Assembly: GCA_964618515.1 (NCBI GenBank)
Contig: CAZUAS010000005.1
Location: 1-56,801 of the forward strand
Direction of reading: 5' to 3'
Source of the DNA: JAFGNW01 sp964618515
Lineage (GTDB): Bacteria > Zixibacteria > MSB-5A5 > GN15 > FEB-12
DNA: 56,801 nt
In this document: positions 7,768 through 16,259 of the stretch, piece after piece
How positions within the stretch are numbered: position 1 is the first letter of the stretch
Layout of the letters: every line of letters begins with the position of its first letter
Notes under the pieces: generated by a model
What the model was told of the DNA's origin: nothing
Seen by the model: only the letters and a program-made list of their open reading frames with translations
The model's database searches: none
Position numbers and translations under genes: made by a program

Positions 7768-8779
7768 AGAATTGCAAGCTGAAAAACCGCAGACCCCGGC
7801 ACCTTCGCGGCAGTATGAAGCCGCTGCCAAAATAGTTGTGCTGGTGATGTTTCTGTATGTCCTTTTCGGTCAAATCCTGGCGTCACGAACCAACAACCTT
7901 CTGATTGGAGTGATTGCGGCCGCCATAACTTATTTTCTTTCGGTTTATCTATACTATGGCGTGGCGGTGTTAAGCTATCGGAATAAAAACCGGTTTTTGT
8001 GGTTAAGCGGCCTGGTGTTGGCGGTTATCGGCCTGGTTGTAAACAATTTTGATAGCGCGTGGAATTTCTTAATTACTTGGGTGATGATTCTGCTGGCCGG
8101 TTCCGTCACCGGTTATATGACTTATGCAGGTTATCGGTCCTTGAAAATATATCTGACCGGTCTGGCAATAATACTTTTTTTTACCCTAGTGCTTTATTTA
8201 CCGTACTGGCCGGGAATGATGAAGATGATGGCTGATACAACGGTGAAAATGGTAGCTGATTTCAGGACAACCCTGCTCGCCGGCGGCTTTGAACGCTCGC
8301 TGGTGGAGGATTCCGCTTTTAATATGCAGAAGATGCTGGATATTCTTACCCGGTTGATTCCTGCCTCCATGATTATGGGTGTTATCGTTCAGTACAGTAT
8401 CGGTTTTTTGATGTTTTTTGCCAGGATTAAAGAAATAAATACCGACCGGGATAAGCCGGTACCTTTTTATTTTTGGAAAATGCCTTTCGGTTTTATGCCG
8501 GTGGTTATTGTCGCTATTTTGTTAAGACTTATGGGTGGAGATACCCTGAAATTGATTGCCGACAATATTCTTTTAATACTGGCGGTATATTACTGTTTGA
8601 CTGGACTGGCTCTGGGTGAATATTATATTAATAAATTCAAGGTATCTTTAACCGTTCGGATTCTTTATTACATTTTATTGATTTTGAGTAACTTATATGG
8701 TTTTTTAATGATGGTGTTGCTGGGTTTTATCGACAGCTTCAAAGACTGGCGAAAAGCCCCGGCCGGGAAAATGAGTTAG
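7745..8779 (+). CDS. DUF2232 multi-pass membrane protein
   Basis: A 344-residue, very hydrophobic protein with about eight predicted membrane segments and a cytoplasmic N-terminus. The position between rpsR and rplI and the overall pattern match the DUF2232 (YybS-like) family, whose biochemical role is not established. It starts inside rpsR at TTG 7745, or GTG 7751, so translation is probably coupled. The last segment is followed by a short basic tail (FKDWRKAPAGK). The family call rests on synteny and hydropathy, since no catalytic motif is visible. Confidence 0.8.
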   Translation: MKVSRIVKELQAEKPQTPAPSRQYEAAAKIVVLVMFLYVLFGQILASRTNNLLIGVIAAAITYFLSVYLYYGVAVLSYRNKNRFLWLSGLVLAVIGLVVNNFDSAWNFLITWVMILLAGSVTGYMTYAGYRSLKIYLTGLAIILFFTLVLYLPYWPGMMKMMADTTVKMVADFRTTLLAGGFERSLVEDSAFNMQKMLDILTRLIPASMIMGVIVQYSIGFLMFFARIKEINTDRDKPVPFYFWKMPFGFMPVVIVAILLRLMGGDTLKLIADNILLILAVYYCLTGLALGEYYINKFKVSLTVRILYYILLILSNLYGFLMMVLLGFIDSFKDWRKAPAGKMS

Positions 8780-8816
8780 AAATAATTTTGTTGCATTAAT
8801 ATGAAAAGAGGTTAAA

Positions 8817-9263
8817 ATGAAAGTAATCCTGCGTGAGGACGTTAAAGACGTCGGTCAAGCCGGACAGGTGGTGGAAGTCAAGTCGGGATACGGTCGAAAT
8901 TTTTTGATTCCCCGCAACCTGGCTATAGCGGCTACCGAAGCCAATGTCAGGGCTATCGACGAAGTAAAGAAGCAGAAAACCATCAGGGAGAAAAAGCAGC
9001 GCCGGGAAGCCGAGATAATAAAAGACAAAATCGAACAGTTGTCCATCTCGGTGCCGATGCTGGTGGGTGAAGACGATAAAATCTTCGGGTCTGTTACCAG
9101 CCACGACCTGGCGGAGCTTATAGAGAAAGATGGTATCAAAGTTGACCGGCGGATGATTCAGCTCGAGGAACCTTTGAAATCGCTGGGAGTTTATACCGTC
9201 CCGGTCAAGGTCGATAAGGATGTGGTGGCGAATTTGAAAGTTTGGGTCATAAAGAAAACCTGA
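8817..9263 (+). CDS. rplI: Ribosomal protein L9
   Basis: Large-subunit protein L9, 148 residues. The N-terminal domain (MKVILREDVKDVGQAGQ, GYGRNFLIPR) is followed by the long connecting helix (about 42-75, Lys/Arg/Glu-rich) and the C-terminal domain with the segment KIFGSVTSHDLAE. ATG 8817 has AGAGG at 8807-8811. It ends the ribosomal part of the cluster. The next gene begins 6 bases later. Confidence 0.97.
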   Translation: MKVILREDVKDVGQAGQVVEVKSGYGRNFLIPRNLAIAATEANVRAIDEVKKQKTIREKKQRREAEIIKDKIEQLSISVPMLVGEDDKIFGSVTSHDLAELIEKDGIKVDRRMIQLEEPLKSLGVYTVPVKVDKDVVANLKVWVIKKT

Positions 9264-9269
9264 TATTCA

Positions 9270-9764
9270 ATGAAAATGGTCGAAGTAAAAATTGAGGGTC
9301 TGGCGCTGGATATGACTACCAACACACCGGTAGTCATACTGTCGCCGGAGGGTATCGATAAGGTTCTGCCGATCTGGATCGGGCATGCCGAAGCCTGGGT
9401 GATTGCCATGGAACTTTCCGGGGTCAGTTCCAAGAGACCTCTGACGCATGACCTGATCAAGAAAGTAATAACCGCTTTTAACGCCCGGGTTGACCGGGTG
9501 GAGATAACGGAGCTTCGCGAACAAACTTTCTTCGCCCTGATTCATCTGGTGAATGATAATCAGACCTGGAAAATTGACGCCCGGCCCTCGGATTCCATTG
9601 CCTTGGCATTGAAAACCGGCTCGAAGATTTATGTCAATGAAGAACTGTTCGAAGTCGGCAAGGGTGCTTCGGCACAGGATTTCAATATGCCCACCGACCC
9701 GGAATCACTCCGGGAGAGACTGAGAAAGATAAATCCCGAAGATTTCGGAAAATATTCGTTATAA
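9270..9764 (+). CDS. Bifunctional nuclease (BFN, DUF151) family protein
   Basis: A 164-residue protein of the DUF151/BFN family. Plant members have DNase and RNase activity and the Thermotoga structure is known, but the role in bacteria is poorly defined. The domain covers about residues 4-135, with family signatures VVILSPEGIDKVLPIWIG and ARPSDSIALALKTGSKIYVNEEL. A short charged tail (LRERLRKINPEDFGKY) follows. It sits 6 bases after rplI and its stop codon touches the GTG of the next gene, so all are probably one operon. Confidence 0.88.
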   Translation: MKMVEVKIEGLALDMTTNTPVVILSPEGIDKVLPIWIGHAEAWVIAMELSGVSSKRPLTHDLIKKVITAFNARVDRVEITELREQTFFALIHLVNDNQTWKIDARPSDSIALALKTGSKIYVNEELFEVGKGASAQDFNMPTDPESLRERLRKINPEDFGKYSL

Positions 9765-11552
9765 GTGAATTTTAAGTTAACAGTATTGACAGTCCTCGGG
9801 TTGCTGGTTATCGGGTTAACTGCAGAGATATCAGCTGATAATATCGATGACCAGCCGGAAGTAGTAACTTTATACAATAAAGGCAAACGGCTGCTTCGGG
9901 AAGGCAACTGGCTTGATGCCGCCCGTCTTTTCGAAGAACTGGCCGGTCGATTCCCGGAATCTCCCAATCTGGATTTGTTTATTATAAATCGAGCCAAGGC
10001 AGATTATTATTTTGGCAATCATAATAAAGCCCTGGCCGGGTTCAATAATTTTTTGGCCCGTTGTGCCAAATCCCCATATACTCCTCATGTATATTTTTTC
10101 ATGGGTAATATTTATTATATGCGGGGGGATATTGATAAAGCCGTCAGCAATTATATCCGGTCTTATGGTCTTGCCGAGGATTCCCGGCTGATGAATCTTC
10201 TTCATGAGGCACTCGAAGGAGCCGTTCGCAATGCCGGTTCGGTGATGTTGCATCCGGATGATTTCGAAAATCTCCCGGTTGATAAAAAATGTAAGTTAAT
10301 CAAGCACCTGGCCCCGGTTTTAAATGACCGCCAGGAGTACATCATTGCCCGTGACCTGCTCGAGCACTGCGGTGAAAAAACGGATTTAGCCACGGGGGGA
10401 ACTTACCAGGCCCATCTTATGAGTGACATTCTGGAAGTCGCTCTGGTTTTGCCGCTGTCGGGCGAGTTACAGAGTTTCGGTGAAGATATTTACAACGGAG
10501 CGGTAATAGCCGCTGATTTTTACCGCCAGGAGACCGGGCGAAAGATTAAACTTAGCTCCTTTGATACCAAGGGAGATCCGATTGGTGCCGCCCGCATAGT
10601 ACGCAATTTGGCGAATTCGGCGATAGATGTCATCATCGGGCCGTTGACCAGCGAGGAGGCGGCGGTTGCCTCGGCCACTTTGAATTGCAGCAACCTTCCT
10701 CTGGTGGCACCGGCCGCCACCCAGGCCGGATTGACGTATTTAAATGAAACCTCGTTTCAGCTGTCGCCCAATATCGAACTGCAGGGAGTTCAAATGGCTG
10801 ATTATGCCGTTCTGCATCTAAAAGCCGACTCAGCCGCTGTTATCGCTCCCACCAGTACCGATGAAATGCGTATTGTCAAGGCTTTTACCGAACGCTTTGA
10901 ACAACTGGGCGGTAAAATTATTGCGGTCGAATACTATCGACCTCGTGATAAGGATTTTGGAACTTACATTAAAGACATCAAAGCGATGTTGCTGAAAAAA
11001 TATCCTGATTCGACCTTTTTCATTAACGAGCGCGGGGACACGCTCGATGCCGATGGTCTCCCGGTTTATATAGACTGTCTTTTCCTTCCAGGTAATGCTT
11101 CTCAGTTGCGTCTGCTTCTGGCACAAATAAATTTTTATAACTTGAACGCCGCTTATCTGGGTACCGATGGCTGGGGCGAAAATGAAATTTACCGGTTGGG
11201 GGATGATATAACCAAAGGGGCGGTTTTCCCTTCTCCTTTTATCCCGGCTCAGAGTTCGGATGAAACCCTGAAATTTTCGGGGGCTTATGACACCCGTTAC
11301 GGAAAACAACCACCTCGTTTGGCCGCTCTGGGTTATGACGCTCTGCGGGTAGTCACCCGGGCGGCGGTTAAAGCCGGGGCAAACCGTGATAACCTGGTAC
11401 GGGAGCTGGCTCAGGTCAAAGACTATGCCGGTGTGGCCGGCCGGGTTACTTTCGGCGAGAATCGGGAAAATATTGCAATGCCGGTTTTTAAAGTTGAAGG
11501 CGGTCAGGCGGTTTTCATCGGTATCGGCAGCGCCTTCAACGGAAACGAATAA
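9765..11552 (+). CDS. Exported TPR plus periplasmic-binding-fold protein (LpoA-like)
   Basis: A 595-residue exported protein. Residues 1-24 are a signal peptide (LTVLTVLGLLVIGLTAEISA). Residues about 30-200 contain TPR-like repeats (GNWLDAARLFEELAGRFPES, FMGNIYYMRGDIDKAVSNY). From 224 on there is a type I periplasmic-binding fold opening with VALVLPLSGELQSFGEDIYNG and containing LTSEEAAVASATL and VAPAATQAG. TPR plus this fold resembles LpoA-type activators of penicillin-binding proteins, and also branched-chain amino-acid receptors. With no ABC transporter nearby, a cell-wall or signalling role is more likely than uptake. The GTG start abuts the preceding stop. Confidence 0.8.
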   Translation: MNFKLTVLTVLGLLVIGLTAEISADNIDDQPEVVTLYNKGKRLLREGNWLDAARLFEELAGRFPESPNLDLFIINRAKADYYFGNHNKALAGFNNFLARCAKSPYTPHVYFFMGNIYYMRGDIDKAVSNYIRSYGLAEDSRLMNLLHEALEGAVRNAGSVMLHPDDFENLPVDKKCKLIKHLAPVLNDRQEYIIARDLLEHCGEKTDLATGGTYQAHLMSDILEVALVLPLSGELQSFGEDIYNGAVIAADFYRQETGRKIKLSSFDTKGDPIGAARIVRNLANSAIDVIIGPLTSEEAAVASATLNCSNLPLVAPAATQAGLTYLNETSFQLSPNIELQGVQMADYAVLHLKADSAAVIAPTSTDEMRIVKAFTERFEQLGGKIIAVEYYRPRDKDFGTYIKDIKAMLLKKYPDSTFFINERGDTLDADGLPVYIDCLFLPGNASQLRLLLAQINFYNLNAAYLGTDGWGENEIYRLGDDITKGAVFPSPFIPAQSSDETLKFSGAYDTRYGKQPPRLAALGYDALRVVTRAAVKAGANRDNLVRELAQVKDYAGVAGRVTFGENRENIAMPVFKVEGGQAVFIGIGSAFNGNE

Positions 11553-11650
11553 ACTGTCAAAAAAATCTTATCCTTTCCTTTTTTATTCAATCCTTATTCT
11601 TTATATTAAGCTTTTGAAATATATTCATTTTATATAGCGGGAGCCGTGTA

Positions 11651-11863
11651 ATGGAAGAGAAGAAAGTCGCTCTGAAGATGGTCATCGATGGTCAGGTCCG
11701 GGATATCAGTTTCGAGGATTTGGCTCTGTCGAATAACCTTGCCCAGGAAGCTCTGGTGAGACTGTTGATTGAAAAAAAGTTTTTTGAACCTAAAGAACTT
11801 CTGGATATGATGGAAAAAGTAAAGAAAGAAAGATACCGGCATCCCGACGATGCCGGGAAATAA
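11651..11863 (+). CDS. Unknown small acidic protein
   Basis: A 70-residue soluble protein that I do not recognise. It opens with a beta-hairpin-like segment (KVALKMVIDGQVRDISFEDLA) and continues with amphipathic helices (LVRLLIEKKFFEPKELLDMM). There are no cysteines and no membrane segment. ATG 11651 lies after GGGAG at 11639-11643. The next gene starts 6 bases later, so it belongs to a three-gene group with a bPH-like membrane protein and another unknown. Confidence 0.7.
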   Translation: MEEKKVALKMVIDGQVRDISFEDLALSNNLAQEALVRLLIEKKFFEPKELLDMMEKVKKERYRHPDDAGK

Positions 11864-11869
11864 CCGCTC

Positions 11870-12397
11870 ATGAACCGAGAAGAAGACGATAAAAAAAACC
11901 AGCCGCAACCGGAAGAAAGCGATACCGAGGGCCAGGTGCTGGCATGGCGTTGTCACCCGGTGAAACGAAGACCCTGGGTGTCGCTGGCTGTGACATTATT
12001 CGTATTGTTAATCTCGTTTTTGGTTTTTTACGCTACCGGTTCCCGGGCATTTACGGTTTTAGCGCTGGTGATTCTTATGGCTTCTCTGGCCAAGTTTTAT
12101 TTTCCCACCGAGTACCGGCTCTCGGACAAAAATATAAAAATTAAAACCACCACCCAGACGCTGGTGAAGGATTGGGCGATGTATCGGAGTTTTTATCCCG
12201 ACAAGAACGGCATTCTGCTGTCACCCTTTGCCCGTCCCTCGCGGCTGGAAAATTTTCGGGGTTTGTACATAATGTTCGAAAACAATCGTGACGAGGTCAC
12301 GGCTTTCGTCAAAGAACGCCTTGGTCGAACAACGTTGCCGGCCTTAAAAAGTAGTGACGGTGACAAGGAACGCAACGCGGCTTCATCGGGAGATTAA
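11870..12397 (+). CDS. Two-helix membrane protein with PH-like tail
   Basis: A 175-residue protein with a charged N-terminus (1-35), two adjacent membrane helices (about 36-75) and a cytoplasmic domain beginning YFPTEYRLSDKNIKIKT. This layout (two helices, then a beta-rich domain with FRGLYIMF and a final helix VTAFVKERLG) resembles bacterial PH-like (DUF304/YdbT-type) proteins, but the similarity is judged by eye only. It is the middle gene of a tightly packed trio, 6 bases after the previous gene and 3 before the next. Function unknown. Confidence 0.65.
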   Translation: MNREEDDKKNQPQPEESDTEGQVLAWRCHPVKRRPWVSLAVTLFVLLISFLVFYATGSRAFTVLALVILMASLAKFYFPTEYRLSDKNIKIKTTTQTLVKDWAMYRSFYPDKNGILLSPFARPSRLENFRGLYIMFENNRDEVTAFVKERLGRTTLPALKSSDGDKERNAASSGD

Positions 12398-12400
12398 TGC

Positions 12401-12877
12401 ATGAGTATTTTTAAAGGCGGTATGGAAGTACCGGACCCGGGGATGAAGCCGCTTCCGGAAGAAGAAGAAGCAGTGTTGGAAAAACTGGCCCGCAAGACCG
12501 TCGAAAAGCGGATGACGGTTCCGGCTATCATGTTCCTGGAATCCGTCAAGCCTTTGAATTATATCGGTTCTCAGGCGATGGTGTTTTTCGAACCGATTGT
12601 CCAGACCATTTTTAATTTCAAGGATTACAATACCCTTCGTCTGGCTTTGGAAAAAAGGGAAACCCTGGAAATTCTAATCCGCAAAATTGAAGCTTATGAT
12701 GCGACTGCTTACGACCGGGAAAAACGTATCAAAACTTTTATGAAACAGGAAAAAAAGAAGTGGAAATGGTACCAGCGCTGGCTGGGTTTGTTTTGTCCCC
12801 GGGTGCAAATTCCTCCGGAAATTCTAAATCCCCCCGAAATCGACAATAGCGAAACAAATAAAAAGGACAGGCGTTAG
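12401..12877 (+). CDS. Unknown protein with a conserved-looking hydrophobic core
   Basis: A 158-residue protein not assigned to a family. Residues about 35-75 form a hydrophobic stretch (VPAIMFLESVKPLNYIGSQA, then MVFFEPIVQTIF) that could be an amphipathic or membrane-surface segment. The rest is helical and basic (KTFMKQEKKKWKWYQRWLG). I have the impression that this FLESVKPLN pattern recurs in several phyla, but I cannot verify it here. It is the last gene of the operon. Its stop codon lies within the loop of the following terminator. Confidence 0.65.
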   Translation: MSIFKGGMEVPDPGMKPLPEEEEAVLEKLARKTVEKRMTVPAIMFLESVKPLNYIGSQAMVFFEPIVQTIFNFKDYNTLRLALEKRETLEILIRKIEAYDATAYDREKRIKTFMKQEKKKWKWYQRWLGLFCPRVQIPPEILNPPEIDNSETNKKDRR

Positions 12878-12894
12878 GGGGTGCTGTCCTTTTT
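12861..12894. terminator. Bidirectional terminator between the 12401 gene and gyrB
   Basis: Inverted repeat AAAAGGACAG (12861-12870) with CTGTCCTTTT (12884-12893), rich in A on the left and T on the right, so it can end transcription from both sides. It lies between the converging 12401-12877 gene and gyrB, and the former's TAG is in the loop. Confidence 0.8.
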
Positions 12895-12920
12895 ATTTCG
12901 GGTAAATTAATAAAGCAGCG

Positions 12921-14891
12921 TTATATATCCAGGTTTCTGACATACTGGGCGTTTTGCTCGATAAACTCCCGGCGCGGGCCGATTTCATTGCCCATCAGCT
13001 GTGAAAACAGGTGGTCCGCCTCGGCGCCGTCGCTTAACGTAACTTTGAGAAGAGTTCTCGTTTCCGGGTCCATCGTCGTTCGCCAGAGCTGTTCCGGGTT
13101 CATTTCCCCCAAGCCCTTGTACCGCTGGATGGAGATTCCGGTATTCGGCAGGGTCTTGAGAATCTTGTCCTTTTCATCATCGGAATAGGCGTAGCTTTCA
13201 TTTTTACCGTAGCGGATTCGGTACAGCGGCGGCTGGGCGATATAGATATAGCCCAGGTCAAAAAGAGCACTCATATAGCGGAAGAAAAAGGTCAGAAGAA
13301 GAGTGCGGATATGGGAGCCGTCAATATCGGCATCGGTCATGATAATGACTTTATGGTAGCGGATTTTGGCCGGGTCGAATTCGTCTTTGATGCCGCAGCC
13401 AAGAGCGGTGATGAGGGTGCGGACTTCGGTATTGCTCAGGATTTTGTCGATGCGGGCTTTTTCGACATTGAGGATTTTACCTTTGAGCGGCAGAATTGCC
13501 TGGTAGCGGCGGTCACGGCCCTGTTTGGCCGAGCCGCCGGCCGAATCGCCCTCGACGATATATATTTCGCAGAGCTCCGGTTCACTCATACTGCAGTCAG
13601 CCAGCTTACCGGGCAGGGAAGCACTGTCCAGGGCGGTCTTACGCCGGGTAAGTTCCTTGGCTTTGCGGGCGGCTTCGCGCGCCGCCGCGGCATTGGCCAG
13701 TTTCTCGACTATCTTTTTCCCGACCGCCGGGTTTTCCTCAAGGTACGCACCCAGGTATTCGTTGGTGATCGATTCGACCACGCCTTTCACCTCCGAGTTG
13801 CCCAGCTTGGTCTTGGTCTGACCTTCGAATTGCGGGTCGCGGACTTTTACCGAGACGACCGCGGTCAGACCCTCCCGGCTGTCTTCACCGATAAAAGTGA
13901 TGTTTTCTTTTTTGAGCAGGTTGTTCTTGGCCACGTAGTTGTTGATTGTCCTGGTCAGGGCGGTTCTGAAACCAGTCAGGTGCGTACCGCCTTCGATGGT
14001 ATTGATATTGTTGACGTAGGAATGCACCGATTCGGAGTAGCCGTCGTTATACTGAATAGCCACTTCGACCTCGATATCGTCACGCGTCTTCTGAAAATGA
14101 ATCGGTTTTTTGAACAGGACGGTGTTGTTTTCATTGAGATATTCTATGAACGATGATAAGCCGCCCTTGTATTTAAAGTTAACTTCTTTCCGGGTGCGAT
14201 GGTCGATCAGGTCAATCGACAGGCCCTGGTTGAGAAAAGCCAGTTCGCGCATGCGCGAGGCAATGATGTCGAATTTGAATTCGATTTTGTTGAAGATATC
14301 GGGGTCCGGGTAAAAAGATGTTTTGGTGCCGGTTTTCTTGCCAGTTCTGACTTTTTTCACGGGGTTGACGGCTTCGCCGCGCTTATATTCCTGCCGGTAT
14401 ATATTGCCGTCACGGCATACTTCCACCCAGCACCATTCCGAAAGGGCGTTCACCACCGAAACGCCGACACCATGCAGACCGCCGGATACCTTATAACTAT
14501 CGTGGTCGAACTTGCCGCCCGCATGCAGAGTAGTCATTACCACCTCGAGGGCCGATTTCTTTTCATCGGGATGTTCCTCGGTGGGGATACCCCGGCCGTT
14601 ATCGGTGACGGTGATGGAATTGTCCTGATTGATTTCGACTATAATATTGTCACAAAAACCGGCCATCGCCTCGTCGACGGAATTATCAACCACCTCGTAG
14701 ACCATGTGGTGCAAACCGCGCTGTCCGGTATCACCGATGTACATGGCCGGACGGCGGCGTACGGCTTCAAGCCCTTTGAGTACGTGGATATTATTGGCGT
14801 CGTAGGTGCCGTTGCCGTAACCATTGCCGTTGCCGTTAACCGGTTTTGTTTTCATTTCTTTTCTCTTGACCTCTTTTACTTCAGTAGCCAT
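12921..14891 (-). CDS. gyrB: DNA gyrase subunit B
   Basis: GyrB is the ATPase and TOPRIM subunit that supercoils DNA with GyrA. It has 656 residues, the short form without the long insertion of E. coli GyrB. The ATPase domain shows YEVVDNSVDEAMAG and DNGRGIP, then GGLHGVGVSVVNALSEW. The TOPRIM domain has E447 in EGDSAGG and the DADIDGSHIRTL metal site. The C-terminus FIEQNAQYVRNLDI favours GyrB over ParE. The first 30 residues are an extra leader with an Asn-Gly run (NGNGNGYGNG, 19-28). The ATG follows the dciA stop codon without a gap, so the two are co-translated. Confidence 0.97.
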   Translation of the reverse strand: MATEVKEVKRKEMKTKPVNGNGNGYGNGTYDANNIHVLKGLEAVRRRPAMYIGDTGQRGLHHMVYEVVDNSVDEAMAGFCDNIIVEINQDNSITVTDNGRGIPTEEHPDEKKSALEVVMTTLHAGGKFDHDSYKVSGGLHGVGVSVVNALSEWCWVEVCRDGNIYRQEYKRGEAVNPVKKVRTGKKTGTKTSFYPDPDIFNKIEFKFDIIASRMRELAFLNQGLSIDLIDHRTRKEVNFKYKGGLSSFIEYLNENNTVLFKKPIHFQKTRDDIEVEVAIQYNDGYSESVHSYVNNINTIEGGTHLTGFRTALTRTINNYVAKNNLLKKENITFIGEDSREGLTAVVSVKVRDPQFEGQTKTKLGNSEVKGVVESITNEYLGAYLEENPAVGKKIVEKLANAAAAREAARKAKELTRRKTALDSASLPGKLADCSMSEPELCEIYIVEGDSAGGSAKQGRDRRYQAILPLKGKILNVEKARIDKILSNTEVRTLITALGCGIKDEFDPAKIRYHKVIIMTDADIDGSHIRTLLLTFFFRYMSALFDLGYIYIAQPPLYRIRYGKNESYAYSDDEKDKILKTLPNTGISIQRYKGLGEMNPEQLWRTTMDPETRTLLKVTLSDGAEADHLFSQLMGNEIGPRREFIEQNAQYVRNLDI

Positions 14892-15221
14892 TTACTCTGA
14901 ATATCCTTTCTCCCCGCTTACCAGCCGTATCTGTTTGATGGTGCGGCCGTAAGGGTAAGTTCTGATTTTGGCCAGTATATTTTCAATTTCCATTGCCAGG
15001 TTCTGCCGCCAGGATGCATCCCGGACAGCCACAAATAACGTCCCGTCATCATAACGGAAGGCGTGTGATACTCTTGCGATATGTTCTCCGACAATTGACG
15101 ACCAGTTGGTTACCACCCACCAGCCGTAATATTTTCCGGTTAAGCCCAGTGAATTTATAACAGTTTCTATAACGCCGGAAATCGGAGTCGGGTTCTTCAT
15201 ATTTTGGTTTAACCGAGCCAA
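14892..15221 (-). CDS. dciA: DciA-type helicase-loading protein (DUF721)
   Basis: A 109-residue DUF721 protein. DciA loads or recruits the replicative helicase DnaB in bacteria without DnaC or DnaI. The core has the family pattern WWVVTNWSSIVGEHIARVSHA and LFVAVRDASWRQNLAMEIENIL. A TTG start at 15221 is preferred because AAGGAAG lies 6 bases upstream. An ATG at 15200 is the alternative. The gene is joined directly to gyrB, the usual DUF721-gyrB order. No recF or dnaA is in the window. Confidence 0.88.
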   Translation of the reverse strand: MARLNQNMKNPTPISGVIETVINSLGLTGKYYGWWVVTNWSSIVGEHIARVSHAFRYDDGTLFVAVRDASWRQNLAMEIENILAKIRTYPYGRTIKQIRLVSGEKGYSE

Positions 15222-15382
15222 TGATAACTTCCTTTTATAGCCTTAAAAATAACATTTTTTAATAAAATGGCAAGTAAAAAAATTATTGTATCTTATTTGT
15301 ATAAAATAAGTTACGGCTATTAAAGACAGTAAATAAATTAAAAATACTATTAATGAGCAGGCAATGACTCGCTGGTCAAATT

Positions 15383-15413
15383 GGGGTCTTTTCTCTCCGT
15401 TATAAAAGACCCC
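15383..15413. terminator. Hairpin downstream of the GIN-domain gene
   Basis: A perfect 10-bp inverted repeat, GGGGTCTTTT (15383-15392) with AAAAGACCCC (15404-15413), lies 53 bases after the minus-strand stop of the 15466 gene. There is no separate T run, so it is a weak terminator or a transcript-end stabiliser. The rest of 15222-15465 is AT-rich with no gene seen. Confidence 0.5.
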
Positions 15414-15465
15414 GCAAATAAACAGGTTTATTTTAAGCAGTTCTATTTAATTTTTTAAAAACGGC

Positions 15466-16158
15466 TTATCTTTTTTTGATGCGTCCCGAGCCGGAGACAT
15501 TAGTCGAGAGTGATTTTGGTTCTCCATAGTAATAGATGGAGCCGCTGCCACTGACACGGCCGTCGAAATTTTCTTCGGCGTATACTTTAACGTCGCCGGA
15601 GCCGCTGATTTTAACAAAGGCTTCCTCAGCAATCAAGGACTGAGCGTCAATTTCGCCGGAACCTGAGATTTGAAGTTCCACTTCTCTTACTTTACCCTGG
15701 ATGATGAGATTGCCGGACCCGGCGATAGTGCCTTCGAAGATGTCGCCGTTGAGATTCACAATCTCCACGTCGCCGGAGCCGTAGAGTGCCAGGGCTTCAA
15801 GGCTGGGAACGGTGATATCAATTTTACAGGGATGGTCGGAGGAATAGCTTTCTTCACTGTCAATCTTAAGGGTTTTACCCCGGACTTTGGTTTCGATAAT
15901 ATCAATAAGGTTGTCGTCGAAAGTAATTTTCAAGCCTGGTTCCTTACCGACTTCGATATAAAGCTCAAAGGCACCGGAAGTTTCGATCTCGTCAAAAGAA
16001 TCCAGGATTCTTGTCTCGGTAATTATATTCCCGGAACCTTCAATACTAGAACGATTTTTAAAAAGGCCCTTAAAAAAATCTCCGGCTAAAAGCGATTGAC
16101 CGGTCAGTAAAACGGCTGTCAAAATAATCAGGCTAAACTTTGAATAATTTCTAAACAT
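15466..16158 (-). CDS. Exported GIN-domain (DUF2807) protein
   Basis: A 230-residue exported protein with the head domain of putative autotransporter adhesins (GIN/DUF2807), a right-handed beta-helix-like fold with unclear function. A signal peptide (FSLIILTAVLLTGQSLLAG) precedes short beta repeats marked by the phrase SGSG or GSGD/GSGN (GSGNIITETR, ALYGSGDVEIV, GSGNLIIQG, SGSGEIDAQS, SGSGDVKVYA, VSGSGSIYYYG, VSGSGRIKKR). ATG 16158 is chosen over TTG 16164 because GGAG lies 7 bases upstream. It is transcribed alone on the minus strand. A related adhesin-like gene lies at 22805. Confidence 0.85.
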   Translation of the reverse strand: MFRNYSKFSLIILTAVLLTGQSLLAGDFFKGLFKNRSSIEGSGNIITETRILDSFDEIETSGAFELYIEVGKEPGLKITFDDNLIDIIETKVRGKTLKIDSEESYSSDHPCKIDITVPSLEALALYGSGDVEIVNLNGDIFEGTIAGSGNLIIQGKVREVELQISGSGEIDAQSLIAEEAFVKISGSGDVKVYAEENFDGRVSGSGSIYYYGEPKSLSTNVSGSGRIKKR

Positions 16159-16259
16159 GTTCAAACTCCTTCAAGGGTATAAGCTTTTAATAAGCTTACG
16201 AAAATAACTGAGCTGTGTTTCAAAGGTGCTGGAGAAAACCGTTAATGCCAGGAATTTAT

